From Clostridia bacterium (GTDB taxonomy: Bacteria; Bacillota; Clostridia; Christensenellales; Borkfalkiaceae), in the NCBI GenBank assembly GCA_029059705.1, contig JAIDVM010000031.1, positions 1 through 64,000 of the forward strand: a DNA stretch of 64,000 nucleotides. The letters run 5' to 3'. This document shows positions 54,410-63,735 of this stretch, piece by piece. The notes under the pieces are model-generated. The model had not been told where the DNA came from, searched no databases, and saw only the letters and a program-made list of their open reading frames with translations. The number at the start of each line of letters is the position of its first letter. Positions within the stretch are counted from its first letter, which is position 1. A program made the translations under genes and the position numbers.

Positions 54410-57283
54410 TTAAACGTTGTAAAATTCTTCATAGCAAGCAAACATTTTCCATGCGCCAGTGTTAAGCCCGTCGTTTGCAAAGTTGCTGTTAAAGTTTTGA
54501 ATAAAGTTTGCCAACAGATTTACAAGCTCGGAAGAAGCTTCCAAAAGTCCGAAATCGGGGTCTGATTTTTTCTTGCCCGTCTTCGAAAGCGAAAGGAACT
54601 GCTTCATTCTCGTCGTGTTGTTTCCAAAATAGTTGGTGTTGTTTATCATCCATTCAAGCGAGTGGTTTTGCTGGTCGAAGAAGTTTCCGTGTACGAAGTC
54701 GATATAAATTTTAGAGCCGTACGAGTTGTTGACGTTGTGATAATAAATTCCGTCCTGACCCAAAATGGTGGGAACCGCAAGGTAGTAAACAAATCCGTCT
54801 AAGGTATAAGTCCATGCGCCTTCGCCGGTGGAGCAAACTTTAAACATGCTTGTGGATTTTTCTTCCAAAAGCTTTATCGTCAGTCTATATTCGCCGGGCT
54901 GTGTGGGAACCGCCGTGTCGCATTGAAGGAAATAAGTTCCCGCATCCAAAACCTGATATTTATAGATGTTTGACCTTTCCAGGGAGTTTCTGCTGAACAT
55001 GTCGTAGCGCAAGTCGATGTGTTCGTCAAAGATTAAGTCGCCAAAGGTGTTTCCGTTCGCTTTATAAAGCGCAACTCTGGGGTCGGTAGTCGTATCGTCG
55101 AAGGAAGTGGTAAACAGATAAATTCCCCTGCTGGGCAACGTTATTTTATACCAAAGTCCGCTGCCGTTTTCCGACGAGATAATTTTTGTTTTGTTTACGT
55201 CCAGCTCAAATTTGGAGCCTTGGAATACTACGTTATAAGCGTTCTCGGCTTTCAGTCCCTTAACGGGGTCTTTATATCTGTAGCAGTTGTCTTTATCCTC
55301 TTCGGCGCTTGCATACACGTCGTGTTTGTTGCCGAAATGGCGGTAGAAGTAGCAGAATTCAAGCCATTGGTCGTCGTAATAAGCATATTTTGCTTTGTCG
55401 CCGTCGTTTTTGTGTTCCTCGGCGTAAGCTTTTGCAAACTCGATTATGGCGTTTTTCAAATTTTGGGTCAACGGCGTAAGCTGGTTGTCGGAAAACTGTT
55501 GCAGGTAGTAGTTGGTTATAATCGTGTCGGTAACCGCCTCGTCGCCGTAATTAAATTTGAGTTTTCTGTCCTTTTCGGCGCTTTCATAGTTAGACATGTA
55601 CCAGTAAGAAATGTGATAGAGGGAGGAAGGTTGCATTTTTGCGCTGTCGGGTGTGAAACTGTCGGCGCCGAAGTGTCTTTCGCTCCAGGGTGAAACGTCT
55701 ATTATGTTTGCAAGCAGCAAATATTCTTCGCCTTGTTCGTCCGTGTAATAATAATAGCCGTCGTCTTTAATTTTAAAGCTGTCTTCCGGAATTCCGTAAG
55801 AACCGTTGTTAAGCGTTTTTCCGTCTATTACCGCAACGCGCTGGTCAATAGCCGTTTCGCTCTTTGTTACGTCGGTTATCGTAATGTTTCTTATCGAAGC
55901 CGTGTCGGTACCCGTATCCTGCAAGGGGTCTTTAATGTAAATGAACGAAAGCGAAATTGTAACCGTATGGTCGGCAACATATACGCCGTAATTTTGTACC
56001 CAGCCGTCCGTGCTGCCGCTTGTTCCCGTGGAATTGCCGCTGTGCTGACCGACTATCTGTCTGTTTACAAGCGCATATAAAACGTCGCAGCCCGCTTCGG
56101 TGTCAACCTTATATTCGTAAGAAAGCGCGTCGCCGCTGTTAAGCGTTATGTCCATATAAACCGTGGCGTAGGAGTAAGGTACTTTGCTGTTGGATGCGGT
56201 CATATAACCGCCGCCCTCGCCTATTATCCAAGGCCACGTATAAGGAACGTCCTTTTCGTTGGTTTCGGGTGTGAAATCGCCAACCTTTCCTTCGGTGCCT
56301 TCGCCGAGTACGTTCGCCTTAAATTCGGAAGACGCGGGCATTTCCACGCTGCCGTCAAATTTGGTGCGCTCCGAAGGCGTTTCGGGATTGTCGGAATTGG
56401 AAGGGTCGTCCTGAGTGTAGTCGTCGGACGAATATTTGTTGAAAAGCGCCTTCCATGTGGATTCCTGAGGAATACTCGATGAGTGTACTTCCGCAATTAC
56501 GCCGTATCTGTCGATAAAAACGGTGGTGGGGAAGGCGCTTACATTGAATGCGTTGGTTATTCCCGCGTTGTCGCGCGCCAGATGAAAGGTCAACTTCTGC
56601 TCGGACTGGAACTTTGAAATCGCCGCCGCGTCGTCTTGATAGTTAAGCGCGACAACGCTCACCGTGTCGGCATAAGACTTGTACGCAGCCTCGAGTGCGG
56701 GGAATTCCGCAACGCATGCGGGGCATTGCACGTACCAGAAGTTCAAAACGACCACGCGCTTTGTTTCAAAAAGCTCTTCAAGCGTAAACTGCGCGCCGTA
56801 GGTGTTGGTAAAGCTGAAGTTGTGCATTATATCCCCAAGGGCGTATTTCGTACCCGAAGTCATGGTGTTTGAAATGACTTTGGAGGAAATAACTACTTCG
56901 GCTCTTTCCTTGTCGGCGGTGGTTCTAAACGTGGTGCCCGCGGGAATGAAATACCCTTGCGGCAATTTTTCCTCGTCAACGACAAGCTGGTATTCGTCCG
57001 AAGGTAAACCGAACTCGATTAAGCCGTCGCTTGAAGAAATACCGGTCATTTTAACTTCGCCGTTTTTAACCGCGGATACGGTTACGTTGGAAAGCGAAAG
57101 CCCGCCAATCGATTTAACCGAAATTACGTATTTGCCTCTGTATTCCTCGCCGCCGTTTACCGTTCCGGGGTTTCTGAAATTCGGAGACATGCTTTTGCCG
57201 CCGCATGCGGCAACCGCCACGGCTACGCAAACCGTAAGGCAGGTAATCAACGCTGTTAAAAGTATTTTTCTTAACTTACTCAT
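54410..57283 (-). CDS. Lipoprotein with prealbumin-like domain, TlpA-like thioredoxin domain and C-terminal region similar to the 51788-53914 lipoprotein (track ORF to 57301)
   Basis: Lipobox VAVAACGG; VVVLNFWYVQCPACVAEFPALEAAYKSYAD....FNVSAFPTTVFIDRYGVIAEVHSS. Confidence 0.85.
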   Translation of the reverse strand: MSKLRKILLTALITCLTVCVAVAVAACGGKSMSPNFRNPGTVNGGEEYRGKYVISVKSIGGLSLSNVTVSAVKNGEVKMTGISSSDGLIEFGLPSDEYQLVVDEEKLPQGYFIPAGTTFRTTADKERAEVVISSKVISNTMTSGTKYALGDIMHNFSFTNTYGAQFTLEELFETKRVVVLNFWYVQCPACVAEFPALEAAYKSYADTVSVVALNYQDDAAAISKFQSEQKLTFHLARDNAGITNAFNVSAFPTTVFIDRYGVIAEVHSSSIPQESTWKALFNKYSSDDYTQDDPSNSDNPETPSERTKFDGSVEMPASSEFKANVLGEGTEGKVGDFTPETNEKDVPYTWPWIIGEGGGYMTASNSKVPYSYATVYMDITLNSGDALSYEYKVDTEAGCDVLYALVNRQIVGQHSGNSTGTSGSTDGWVQNYGVYVADHTVTISLSFIYIKDPLQDTGTDTASIRNITITDVTKSETAIDQRVAVIDGKTLNNGSYGIPEDSFKIKDDGYYYYTDEQGEEYLLLANIIDVSPWSERHFGADSFTPDSAKMQPSSLYHISYWYMSNYESAEKDRKLKFNYGDEAVTDTIITNYYLQQFSDNQLTPLTQNLKNAIIEFAKAYAEEHKNDGDKAKYAYYDDQWLEFCYFYRHFGNKHDVYASAEEDKDNCYRYKDPVKGLKAENAYNVVFQGSKFELDVNKTKIISSENGSGLWYKITLPSRGIYLFTTSFDDTTTDPRVALYKANGNTFGDLIFDEHIDLRYDMFSRNSLERSNIYKYQVLDAGTYFLQCDTAVPTQPGEYRLTIKLLEEKSTSMFKVCSTGEGAWTYTLDGFVYYLAVPTILGQDGIYYHNVNNSYGSKIYIDFVHGNFFDQQNHSLEWMINNTNYFGNNTTRMKQFLSLSKTGKKKSDPDFGLLEASSELVNLLANFIQNFNSNFANDGLNTGAWKMFACYEEFYNV

Positions 57284-57446
57284 TGTCTTTCTCCTTTTCA
57301 AGTTTCTATTCCTTATTATTTTAATATATTTATAATCTTAAATCAAGTAAATTGTCGATAAAAATACAAAATTTATTCAGTAACAACTAAAAAATTTTTC
57401 GGAAATTTATAATTATTCGCATAAAACATCAAAATGTATAAAATCC

Positions 57447-57475
57447 TTGACATTAGTTTAACTCAAAGTTATAAT
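57447..57475 (+). promoter_or_regulatory. Consensus promoter TTGACA-N17-TATAAT for the aminopeptidase gene
   Basis: -35 57447-57452, -10 57470-57475; SD aaggag upstream of ATG 57506. Confidence 0.85.
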
Positions 57476-57505
57476 ATTAACCGAAAAAATCAAAAGGAGA
57501 ATTTT

Positions 57506-58879
57506 ATGGATTTGAAATACGAACGCAAAAACGTTTATAAACAGGCCGACGGCAAAGAGCTTGAAAAAATTTACGACTTTGCCGAAGGCTATAAGGACTT
57601 TTTAAATAACTCCAAAACGGAGCGCGACGCGGCTTTGACCGCCAAAAAGCTTGCCGAGGAAAACGGCTTTAAGCCCTTTTCTTTTTCCGAAAAATTAAAG
57701 GCGGGGGACAAGAGATATTTTATTAACCGCCACAAAAACGTGTTCCTTATTTCGGTCGGCACCGAGGACGTTGCAAAGGACGGCGTAAGAATTATGGTTG
57801 CTCACGTCGATTCGCCCCGTCTTGACTTAAAGCCCAACCCCATGTTCGAGGACGCGGGGCTGTGCTATCTTAAAACGCACTATTACGGCGGCATAAAAAA
57901 GTATCAATGGACGGCAATTCCCCTTGCGCTCCACGGCGTGGTTATGCTCCCCGGCGGTGAAAGACGTGAAATCTGCGTGGGCGAGGACGAAAGCGACCCC
58001 GTTTTCTATATAACCGACATTTTGCCCCACTTGGGTGCTGAGCAGGCGTCAAAGCCCCTTTCTAAGGCAATCGACGGCGAAAGCTTAAACGCGGTAATAG
58101 GCGGGCTTCCCGCGGTTTCGGAAGAGGGCGAAGAGGAAAAGGAAGCGGTTAAATCGCAGATTTTAAAGCTTTTAAACCAAAAATACGGCATAACGGAAGT
58201 GGACTTTCAATGCTCGGAGCTGTGCTTCGTTCCCGCTGGCAAGGCGCGTGACGTCGGTTTTGACAAAGCGCTTATTTCGGCTTACGGTCACGATGACAAG
58301 GTTTGCGCTTATCCCGAAATGCGCGCGGTTTTCAAAAGCAATTCAAAGCACACCGTAATAGCCGTGTTCGCCGATAAGGAAGAGGTGGGCAGCGACGGCA
58401 CCACGGGCATGCAAAGCAAGGTAATTTCCGACGTAATCGAAACGGTTGCGGCTTCGTTTAAGGTAAACCCCATAGAAGTACGCTATAACTCTAAGTGCAT
58501 TTCCGCGGACGTAACCGCGGCTTACGACCCCGCGTTTTCTTCCGTTTTCGAAAGGCGCAACACCACGTTCATTTCGTGTGGCGCGGCGGTAAGCAAGTAT
58601 ACGGGCGCGCGCGGCAAGTCGTCCACGAACGACGCCGACGCCGAATATATGGGCTGGATTAGGGATATTTTTGACGCAAACGGCGTAACGTGGCAGGTTG
58701 GCGAGCTTGGCGCGGTTGACCAGGGCGGCGGCGGAACCGTTGCAAAATTCATTGCAAATTTGGGCATAGACACGGTGGACGTGGGCGTTCCCGTGCTTTC
58801 GATGCACGCTCCTTACGAGCTTATTTCAAAGGCGGATATTTATTCGCTGTATTTGGCTTGTTTAGCCTTTTGTAAGTAA
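57506..58879 (+). CDS. M18 family aminopeptidase (track ORF starts 57434)
   Basis: MVAHVDSPRLDLKPNPM; ADKEEVGSDGTTGMQSK; VDVGVPVLSMHAPYELISKAD. Confidence 0.92.
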   Translation: MDLKYERKNVYKQADGKELEKIYDFAEGYKDFLNNSKTERDAALTAKKLAEENGFKPFSFSEKLKAGDKRYFINRHKNVFLISVGTEDVAKDGVRIMVAHVDSPRLDLKPNPMFEDAGLCYLKTHYYGGIKKYQWTAIPLALHGVVMLPGGERREICVGEDESDPVFYITDILPHLGAEQASKPLSKAIDGESLNAVIGGLPAVSEEGEEEKEAVKSQILKLLNQKYGITEVDFQCSELCFVPAGKARDVGFDKALISAYGHDDKVCAYPEMRAVFKSNSKHTVIAVFADKEEVGSDGTTGMQSKVISDVIETVAASFKVNPIEVRYNSKCISADVTAAYDPAFSSVFERRNTTFISCGAAVSKYTGARGKSSTNDADAEYMGWIRDIFDANGVTWQVGELGAVDQGGGGTVAKFIANLGIDTVDVGVPVLSMHAPYELISKADIYSLYLACLAFCK

Positions 58880-58881
58880 GG

Positions 58882-59001
58882 CACGGGTTATAAACGTCGC
58901 AATACTGTGTTGTGCTTGCGTTTTCCTTGGGTCACGTACTTCTGTGTACGCTCCCCGTCGTCAAGCCGCGCACTCCTTGTCTTGCTTGTTTCTAACCCGT
59001 G
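58882..59001. repeat. Second long hairpin element, same 24-nt apex as 25088-25205
   Basis: Arms cacgggttataaac (58882-58895) and gtttctaacccgtg (58988-59001); apex gtcacgtacttctgtgtacgctcc (58931-58954). Confidence 0.8.
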
Positions 59002-59021
59002 GGTGTATCGGCTCCTGCAAT

Positions 59022-59048
59022 AGATTCTTCGCTTCGCTCAGAATGACA
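59022..59048 (-). repeat. Dispersed repeat (GATTCTTCGCTTCGCTCAGAATGACA)
   Basis: Read directly. Confidence 0.8.
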
Positions 59049-59102
59049 ATGCAATTTGTTATTCGTGTAATGCCATTCAAAATAATTTGTTATCTTTGAA
59101 TT

Positions 59103-59130
59103 TGTCATTCTGAGGCTTGCCGAAGAATCC
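59103..59130 (+). repeat. Dispersed repeat identical to 19198-19225
   Basis: tgtcattctgaggcttgccgaagaatcc. Confidence 0.85.
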
Positions 59131-59183
59131 TTTAAAAGGGGAGCGTGGGAAGTATACGGTTAAGCGACTATCACAATAAAAAC

Positions 59184-59211
59184 AGCGGCGGACGCATTTG
59201 CGTCCGCCGCT
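59184..59211 (-). terminator. Terminator hairpin downstream of the 488-aa ORF
   Basis: agcggcggacgca-tt-tgcgtccgccgct. Confidence 0.75.
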
Positions 59212-59242
59212 TAAATTATATCAAATTAAAGTTTAACAAATT

Positions 59243-60622
59243 TTATTTTCCGCTTAAATCCTCGCTGGGAACAAAGCTGTAAACTTCTTTTAAAACCCTG
59301 CGCACGAACAGCTTGTATTTATTCGCGCCCGATTCGAACAGCACAAAAACTCTGTCGCCCGAAACGCACAAGCCTTCGGACATGGAGGGAATAGAATACT
59401 CCTTTAAAAGGCTGCCGCTGTCAACAAAGAAAACCTTCATTGCGCTGCGGTTTAAATTGTTTTCGGTTGCGGGCGCGCCCGTAGTGGTGGTTATGCCCTT
59501 ATATTCGAAATACTTTTCGTCCTTGTTGAAGTTGCGGAAGGTTTTATAATAATTACTGCTGCTTACGGTGCCGCTTTGATAGCTCTGCTGCGGGTTTATC
59601 TCGCTCCAATCGTAATAATAGAGTTTGGAATTTTTCAGCCCGTAGCTCTGCGAAAGTACCAGCTTGTCGTCAAGTTCGGTTCTTGTCGAGCCGTCGGTGT
59701 TTGTCATGGTTTTCGTCTTGTGTATGCGTGCAAACCCTTGAATTTCGCCCGGAATAGAGTAAATGTTCTGAACTTCGGGCACTCTGTTTCTGTCCTGCTC
59801 TCTAAGTCTTTCCGAGCTTATGCAGTTCAGCCCCGTTATGTTCGTTTCGTTAGTCATGGTGGTGGAGGGGTTTACGCTGTATTCGTAAACGAAAGCCGTG
59901 TTATAGTCGCCGTTTATGGTTTCGCCTTGGTGGCTTTCGTCCGTTTTATAAGCGTTCCCGCGCGAAAATTCGCCAACGTAAAGCTTGTCCCCCTGCAACT
60001 CGTTATAGCTCTCGTTGTATCTTTCGTCACGGTAGTAATAAAGGAAAGCCGCCCTGCCGTTTGCATTGAACTTTGAGGTTAAGTCGATTTCGCCGTTTTC
60101 ATGCGCTTTAACTATAATTTCGCGCCCGATTTTATAATCGTAGGTTTTGTCCGTCGTCTTTGCGCAATAAACGTAGCCGTCCTCGCCCTCGGTCGAGCAC
60201 ACCCAAAAAAAGTAACCGTTGGTTGCCACGCCGCCGCAATGACCGTCGTAATAACCGTCGCCGCCCACGTTTTTCATGGTAACGTAGCCGATATAGCCCT
60301 TGGTTTTGCCCACGACGTAAATGCGGGAGGGGGCGTTTTTAAAGTAAGAGCTTATAAAAAAGTACTCGTCGCCCTCGTAGGTTTCCGTATTTTTGGTTCC
60401 GTCCTCGTTTTCGGTTTCAACCTTAAATTCCTTTGTTTCCCAGTTCGCTATGCCTTGCGGGCACGCGCCGTCGGCAAGCCCCGGTATTTCGAATTCCGCA
60501 TTAAAGGTGCCGTCGAACTGCGGATAGGTGTCGCCCCAGTACCACAAAAGCAAAAAGGTTGCAAGCACCACTACCGCCGAAAAAATAACTATTCCCGTTA
60601 CAAACAGCTTTTTATTCTTCAT
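59243..60622 (-). CDS. Membrane-anchored extracytoplasmic protein of unknown function (track ORF to 60709)
   Basis: N-terminal TM LFVTGIVIFSAVVVLATFLLLWYW; SD ggag before ATG 60622; no family recognised. Confidence 0.65.
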   Translation of the reverse strand: MKNKKLFVTGIVIFSAVVVLATFLLLWYWGDTYPQFDGTFNAEFEIPGLADGACPQGIANWETKEFKVETENEDGTKNTETYEGDEYFFISSYFKNAPSRIYVVGKTKGYIGYVTMKNVGGDGYYDGHCGGVATNGYFFWVCSTEGEDGYVYCAKTTDKTYDYKIGREIIVKAHENGEIDLTSKFNANGRAAFLYYYRDERYNESYNELQGDKLYVGEFSRGNAYKTDESHQGETINGDYNTAFVYEYSVNPSTTMTNETNITGLNCISSERLREQDRNRVPEVQNIYSIPGEIQGFARIHKTKTMTNTDGSTRTELDDKLVLSQSYGLKNSKLYYYDWSEINPQQSYQSGTVSSSNYYKTFRNFNKDEKYFEYKGITTTTGAPATENNLNRSAMKVFFVDSGSLLKEYSIPSMSEGLCVSGDRVFVLFESGANKYKLFVRRVLKEVYSFVPSEDLSGK

Positions 60623-60701
60623 TTTTAAGCCGCTCCAAAATAATATTCCATTTAATTTTATCAAATTTCGACGATAAATGCAATTAATTTGCAGCGGTTT
60701 T

Positions 60702-61061
60702 TCAGCCAAAAAGTCTTTTTAAAATTACGCCGAATATAAACGTTGCCAGCGCGCCGATAAAAGCGAGAAAAATTTTAAAGGTAACGTCGCGTTGCTTTTG
60801 CTTTGCCGTGCGCTTAAACGCAAACCCGCTTTCTTTTAAATTAATAACGTACATCTTCTCGCCCTTGCGCTCAGAAGAAATTATGTCAAAGTATCCGTCG
60901 CACTTTAAGGCGTATAAAATATCTTCGAGCCGTTCGGCGGTGTATTTGTGCTTTGCGGGCAAAACGGACAGTATGTCAAGCGGCGAAACAAGGCACCCCT
61001 CCGTGCCGTCGCAAAGCGAATAAACTGCCGCCATAACCTCGTTTTCGTAACGGTTCAGCAT
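60702..61061 (-). CDS. Small protein: winged-helix-like N-terminus plus C-terminal TM
   Basis: LEDILYALKCDGYFDIISSERKGEKMYVINL...; TM FLAFIGALATFIFGVILKRL; overlaps neighbour by 7 nt. Confidence 0.65.
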   Translation of the reverse strand: MLNRYENEVMAAVYSLCDGTEGCLVSPLDILSVLPAKHKYTAERLEDILYALKCDGYFDIISSERKGEKMYVINLKESGFAFKRTAKQKQRDVTFKIFLAFIGALATFIFGVILKRLFG

Positions 61062-61453
61062 TTAAAAACCGCCGTAATTATTCCCGCAAGAACGCTCCCG
61101 AGCGCGCCGCCAAAAAACGCCGCCAAAAACGTAAATAAATAACGCTTTTTTTGCGGAGTTTCGCTTACGGTAGCCGTTTCCGCCGCGCTTTCGCAAGCGG
61201 AGGGGGCGGGGAGGGGTTCGGGTTCGTATTTTTTCAGCGAAGCCGCGCAATATAAATCCCCGCTCGAATACCTTAAATCGATAAACCCGCCCGAAACGAG
61301 ATTTTTTAAAGCTTTTTTAAGCTCGGTTTCGTTTTTTTCGGCGTCTTCGGGGAAGTCCTCAAAAAATTCGTCCTCGGAAATGATAACGTATCTCCCCAAG
61401 GGCGCAAGCGAACAAATTTTATTTAGCACCGCAACGCAAATTCTGTCCATCAT
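61055..61453 (-). CDS. Small protein: winged-helix-like N-terminus plus C-terminal TM (track ORF to 61468; start uncertain)
   Basis: ELKKALKNLVSGGFIDLRYSSGDLYCAAS; TM LFTFLAAFFGGALGSVLAGIITAV. Confidence 0.6.
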   Translation of the reverse strand: MMDRICVAVLNKICSLAPLGRYVIISEDEFFEDFPEDAEKNETELKKALKNLVSGGFIDLRYSSGDLYCAASLKKYEPEPLPAPSACESAAETATVSETPQKKRYLFTFLAAFFGGALGSVLAGIITAVFKC

Positions 61454-61495
61454 TATAAATAATGTCAATTTTCCGCGCTTTTTATACCTGAAAAA

Positions 61496-61524
61496 AACCG
61501 CCCGAACAAAAGGTTCGGGCGGTT
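61496..61524 (-). terminator. Terminator hairpin
   Basis: aaccgcccgaac-aaaag-gttcgggcggtt; A-rich + strand flank gives a U-tract on minus-strand transcripts. Confidence 0.75.
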
Positions 61525-61554
61525 ACGGTTAAATTTTTAATCAGTCCATCCGCT

Positions 61555-61582
61555 CGTCATTCTGAGCGCAGCGAATAATCTT
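61555..61582 (+). repeat. Dispersed repeat
   Basis: cgtcattctgagcgcagcgaataatctt. Confidence 0.75.
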
Positions 61583-61589
61583 TTAACTT

Positions 61590-61928
61590 TTAATTCCCCG
61601 TCGAGGCGTAAATTATTCCGCCTATAAAAAATCCGACGAATACGGCAAGCAGAATATAAGCGGCAACGGTAACGTATAAAACCGCCTTAAAATTATTTTT
61701 CTTTTTTTGCGTTGCCAAAAACGCCAGCGAGGCAAGTGCGCACAAAACGGCGGCAATCAGCCCGTACACGCCGAAAATATTCGGCAGGCACAGCGTTAAA
61801 ACAAACAGCGCAAGCCCGACTGCCGAAGCCGCCGCGCCCACCCAAAAATAAACCGTAGCGTCGCTTTCGGGCAAGGAGTTCACTTTTTTCAACTCGTCTT
61901 TTTTATCGTTGTTTTCTTTTTCGTTCAT
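61590..61928 (-). CDS. Small multi-TM hypothetical protein
   Basis: Three hydrophobic segments; 4-nt overlap with rqcH. Confidence 0.6.
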   Translation of the reverse strand: MNEKENNDKKDELKKVNSLPESDATVYFWVGAAASAVGLALFVLTLCLPNIFGVYGLIAAVLCALASLAFLATQKKKNNFKAVLYVTVAAYILLAVFVGFFIGGIIYASTGN

Positions 61929-63619
61929 TGCGGTTTCTCCGTTGAATTTTCGTCTTTTAACAGCTCGCCGTGTCCGTTCGGTTCGGCAAGTAAAGTTTTA
62001 TAATCGGTGTAGATAACAAACCCCGCGTTCGTTTTGGGCGGCTTTTTAACAAACCTGCGCAGGCAGTAATCAACGGGCACTTTGCTTGCGCCCCGCCCGT
62101 CGGAATAATAAGCGCAAATTTCCGCCGCCGTCAAAATAACCCCGTTGGGCACGGGTTTTCCTTCAGTTAAAATAACCGCGTGGGAGGAGTGGTAGGTTTT
62201 GGTGTGCAGCCACAAATCCTGCGGCGAAACGCTCTTTAAAAGTCTGTCGTTCTGCAAATTGTTGCGCCCCGCCAAAATTTTAAAGCCGCCGCATAAAAAC
62301 TCGCGGAAGGGCGAAATTTTCGCGGGTTTTTTCTTTTTGTTATCGTCCTTTAAAAGCCCGCAAATTTTAAGCTCTTCTTCAGTCTCTTCAAGGTCCAAAA
62401 GCGTTTCGGCGGCGCATATGTGCGCCCCAATGCTGTTAAAATAATTTAATTTTTCTTCTGTTTCGCGCTTTTGTTCGGTTACCGAAATAACCGTTCTTTT
62501 CATTTTTGCGTATTTTTTGTAATATTTTTGCGCGTTGTCGGCGGGCGCCAGCGACTTGTCCAGCGCGATTTTGATTTTGCCGCCCTGTTCGTCGTAATAA
62601 TTCACCGCCTCAAAGCTGTCCATACCCCGTTTAACGGCATATATGTTGGCGGTAATCAGCTCGCCCTTCAGTTTTACAAGCTCCGCGTCGCGGCACTCGA
62701 AAAGCCTTGCGTCAAAGGTGGCAATTCTCTTTTCAAGCTTTTTAACCGTTGAATTAACCGCGGTTAAAAGCTTTCTTTTCGCCTCTTCGAAGGTTTGCTT
62801 TTGCATAACGTAAGCGTAAAAAGCCGTTTGCGCCTCTAAAACGGAGGGGTAAACGCGCTTGTTTTTATCCGCGCTTTTAACCTTAAAATCGTTCGGCTCG
62901 CCGTTTAAAAAAGTTACGCAGGGTTGAGCTATACCCCCGCATATATAGCGGTTTACGTCGTTTGCCGTCGGTTCTTCGTTAAATTCGGCGCAGATTTCGA
63001 GGGCGGTGGAGTAAGCAACCCCCAAAACTCTGTCCGCAATAAATTTAGCGCGGTCGCCGTTTGTGTCGTTTAAGGCTTTAAAAGCCTCTTCGAGCGCGCT
63101 CACGTTTTCGGGGTTGATTTTATCCTGCCGTTCGGGCAAAGTGTATTTTGCCCCCGTGAACAAAACGCGCCTCGTGCTTTCGCCTATCGCCGTCGTTTTC
63201 AGCGCGCCTAAAATTATTCCGTTTTCGCACAAAACCGCGTTGGAATACTTGCCCATCAGCTCGCAGAAAAGGCTTAAATTTTTCGTTTCGAATTCCGACG
63301 TGCACAAAAAATCGAACCTCACGATGCGCTCGCCTGCAATTTGTTCCACCGCCGTAATTTCGGCGTTTTGTAAATGTTTTCGCAAAAGCATGCAAAAAGC
63401 GGGCGCAACCTTCGGCGCGGGCTTTTCAAAACCGCACAAATTTAAACGGCATTTGCTTGCCGAAAAACAAGCTTCGAGTTTAACCGTGCCCTTTCGGGTG
63501 TATATAATAAACGTGAGGTCGTCGCGGCTCGGCTGGGTGATTTTGGAAATTTTCCCGCCGACGAGCAGATTTTCAAGCTCTTTTGCGACGAATTTAATTG
63601 TAAAAGCGTCCTGCGGCAT
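61925..63619 (-). CDS. rqcH: NFACT / Rqc2 homolog RqcH (fibronectin-binding protein A family)
   Basis: MPQDAFTIKFVAKELENLLVGGKISKITQP; LLRKHLQNAEI; SPQDLWLHTKTYHSSHAVI; VPVDYCLRRFVKKP; SD gaggt. Confidence 0.92.
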   Translation of the reverse strand: MPQDAFTIKFVAKELENLLVGGKISKITQPSRDDLTFIIYTRKGTVKLEACFSASKCRLNLCGFEKPAPKVAPAFCMLLRKHLQNAEITAVEQIAGERIVRFDFLCTSEFETKNLSLFCELMGKYSNAVLCENGIILGALKTTAIGESTRRVLFTGAKYTLPERQDKINPENVSALEEAFKALNDTNGDRAKFIADRVLGVAYSTALEICAEFNEEPTANDVNRYICGGIAQPCVTFLNGEPNDFKVKSADKNKRVYPSVLEAQTAFYAYVMQKQTFEEAKRKLLTAVNSTVKKLEKRIATFDARLFECRDAELVKLKGELITANIYAVKRGMDSFEAVNYYDEQGGKIKIALDKSLAPADNAQKYYKKYAKMKRTVISVTEQKRETEEKLNYFNSIGAHICAAETLLDLEETEEELKICGLLKDDNKKKKPAKISPFREFLCGGFKILAGRNNLQNDRLLKSVSPQDLWLHTKTYHSSHAVILTEGKPVPNGVILTAAEICAYYSDGRGASKVPVDYCLRRFVKKPPKTNAGFVIYTDYKTLLAEPNGHGELLKDENSTEKPQ

Positions 63620-63630
63620 GTACACCTCTT

Positions 63631-63735
63631 TCGCAAAAGTTTCGCCTATTCTGCGGCTAAAAACTTTTGCGATTTAAGGGCTTCTCGCCCTCAGCCCGCA
63701 ATCTACGGGCAAACTTTTTATTAAATTGCGGGCTT
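63631..63735. repeat. Inverted-repeat cluster upstream of rqcH
   Basis: tcgcaaaagttt/aaacttttgcga (63631-63642/63661-63672) and agcccgcaat/attgcgggct (63693-63702/63725-63734). Confidence 0.6.
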
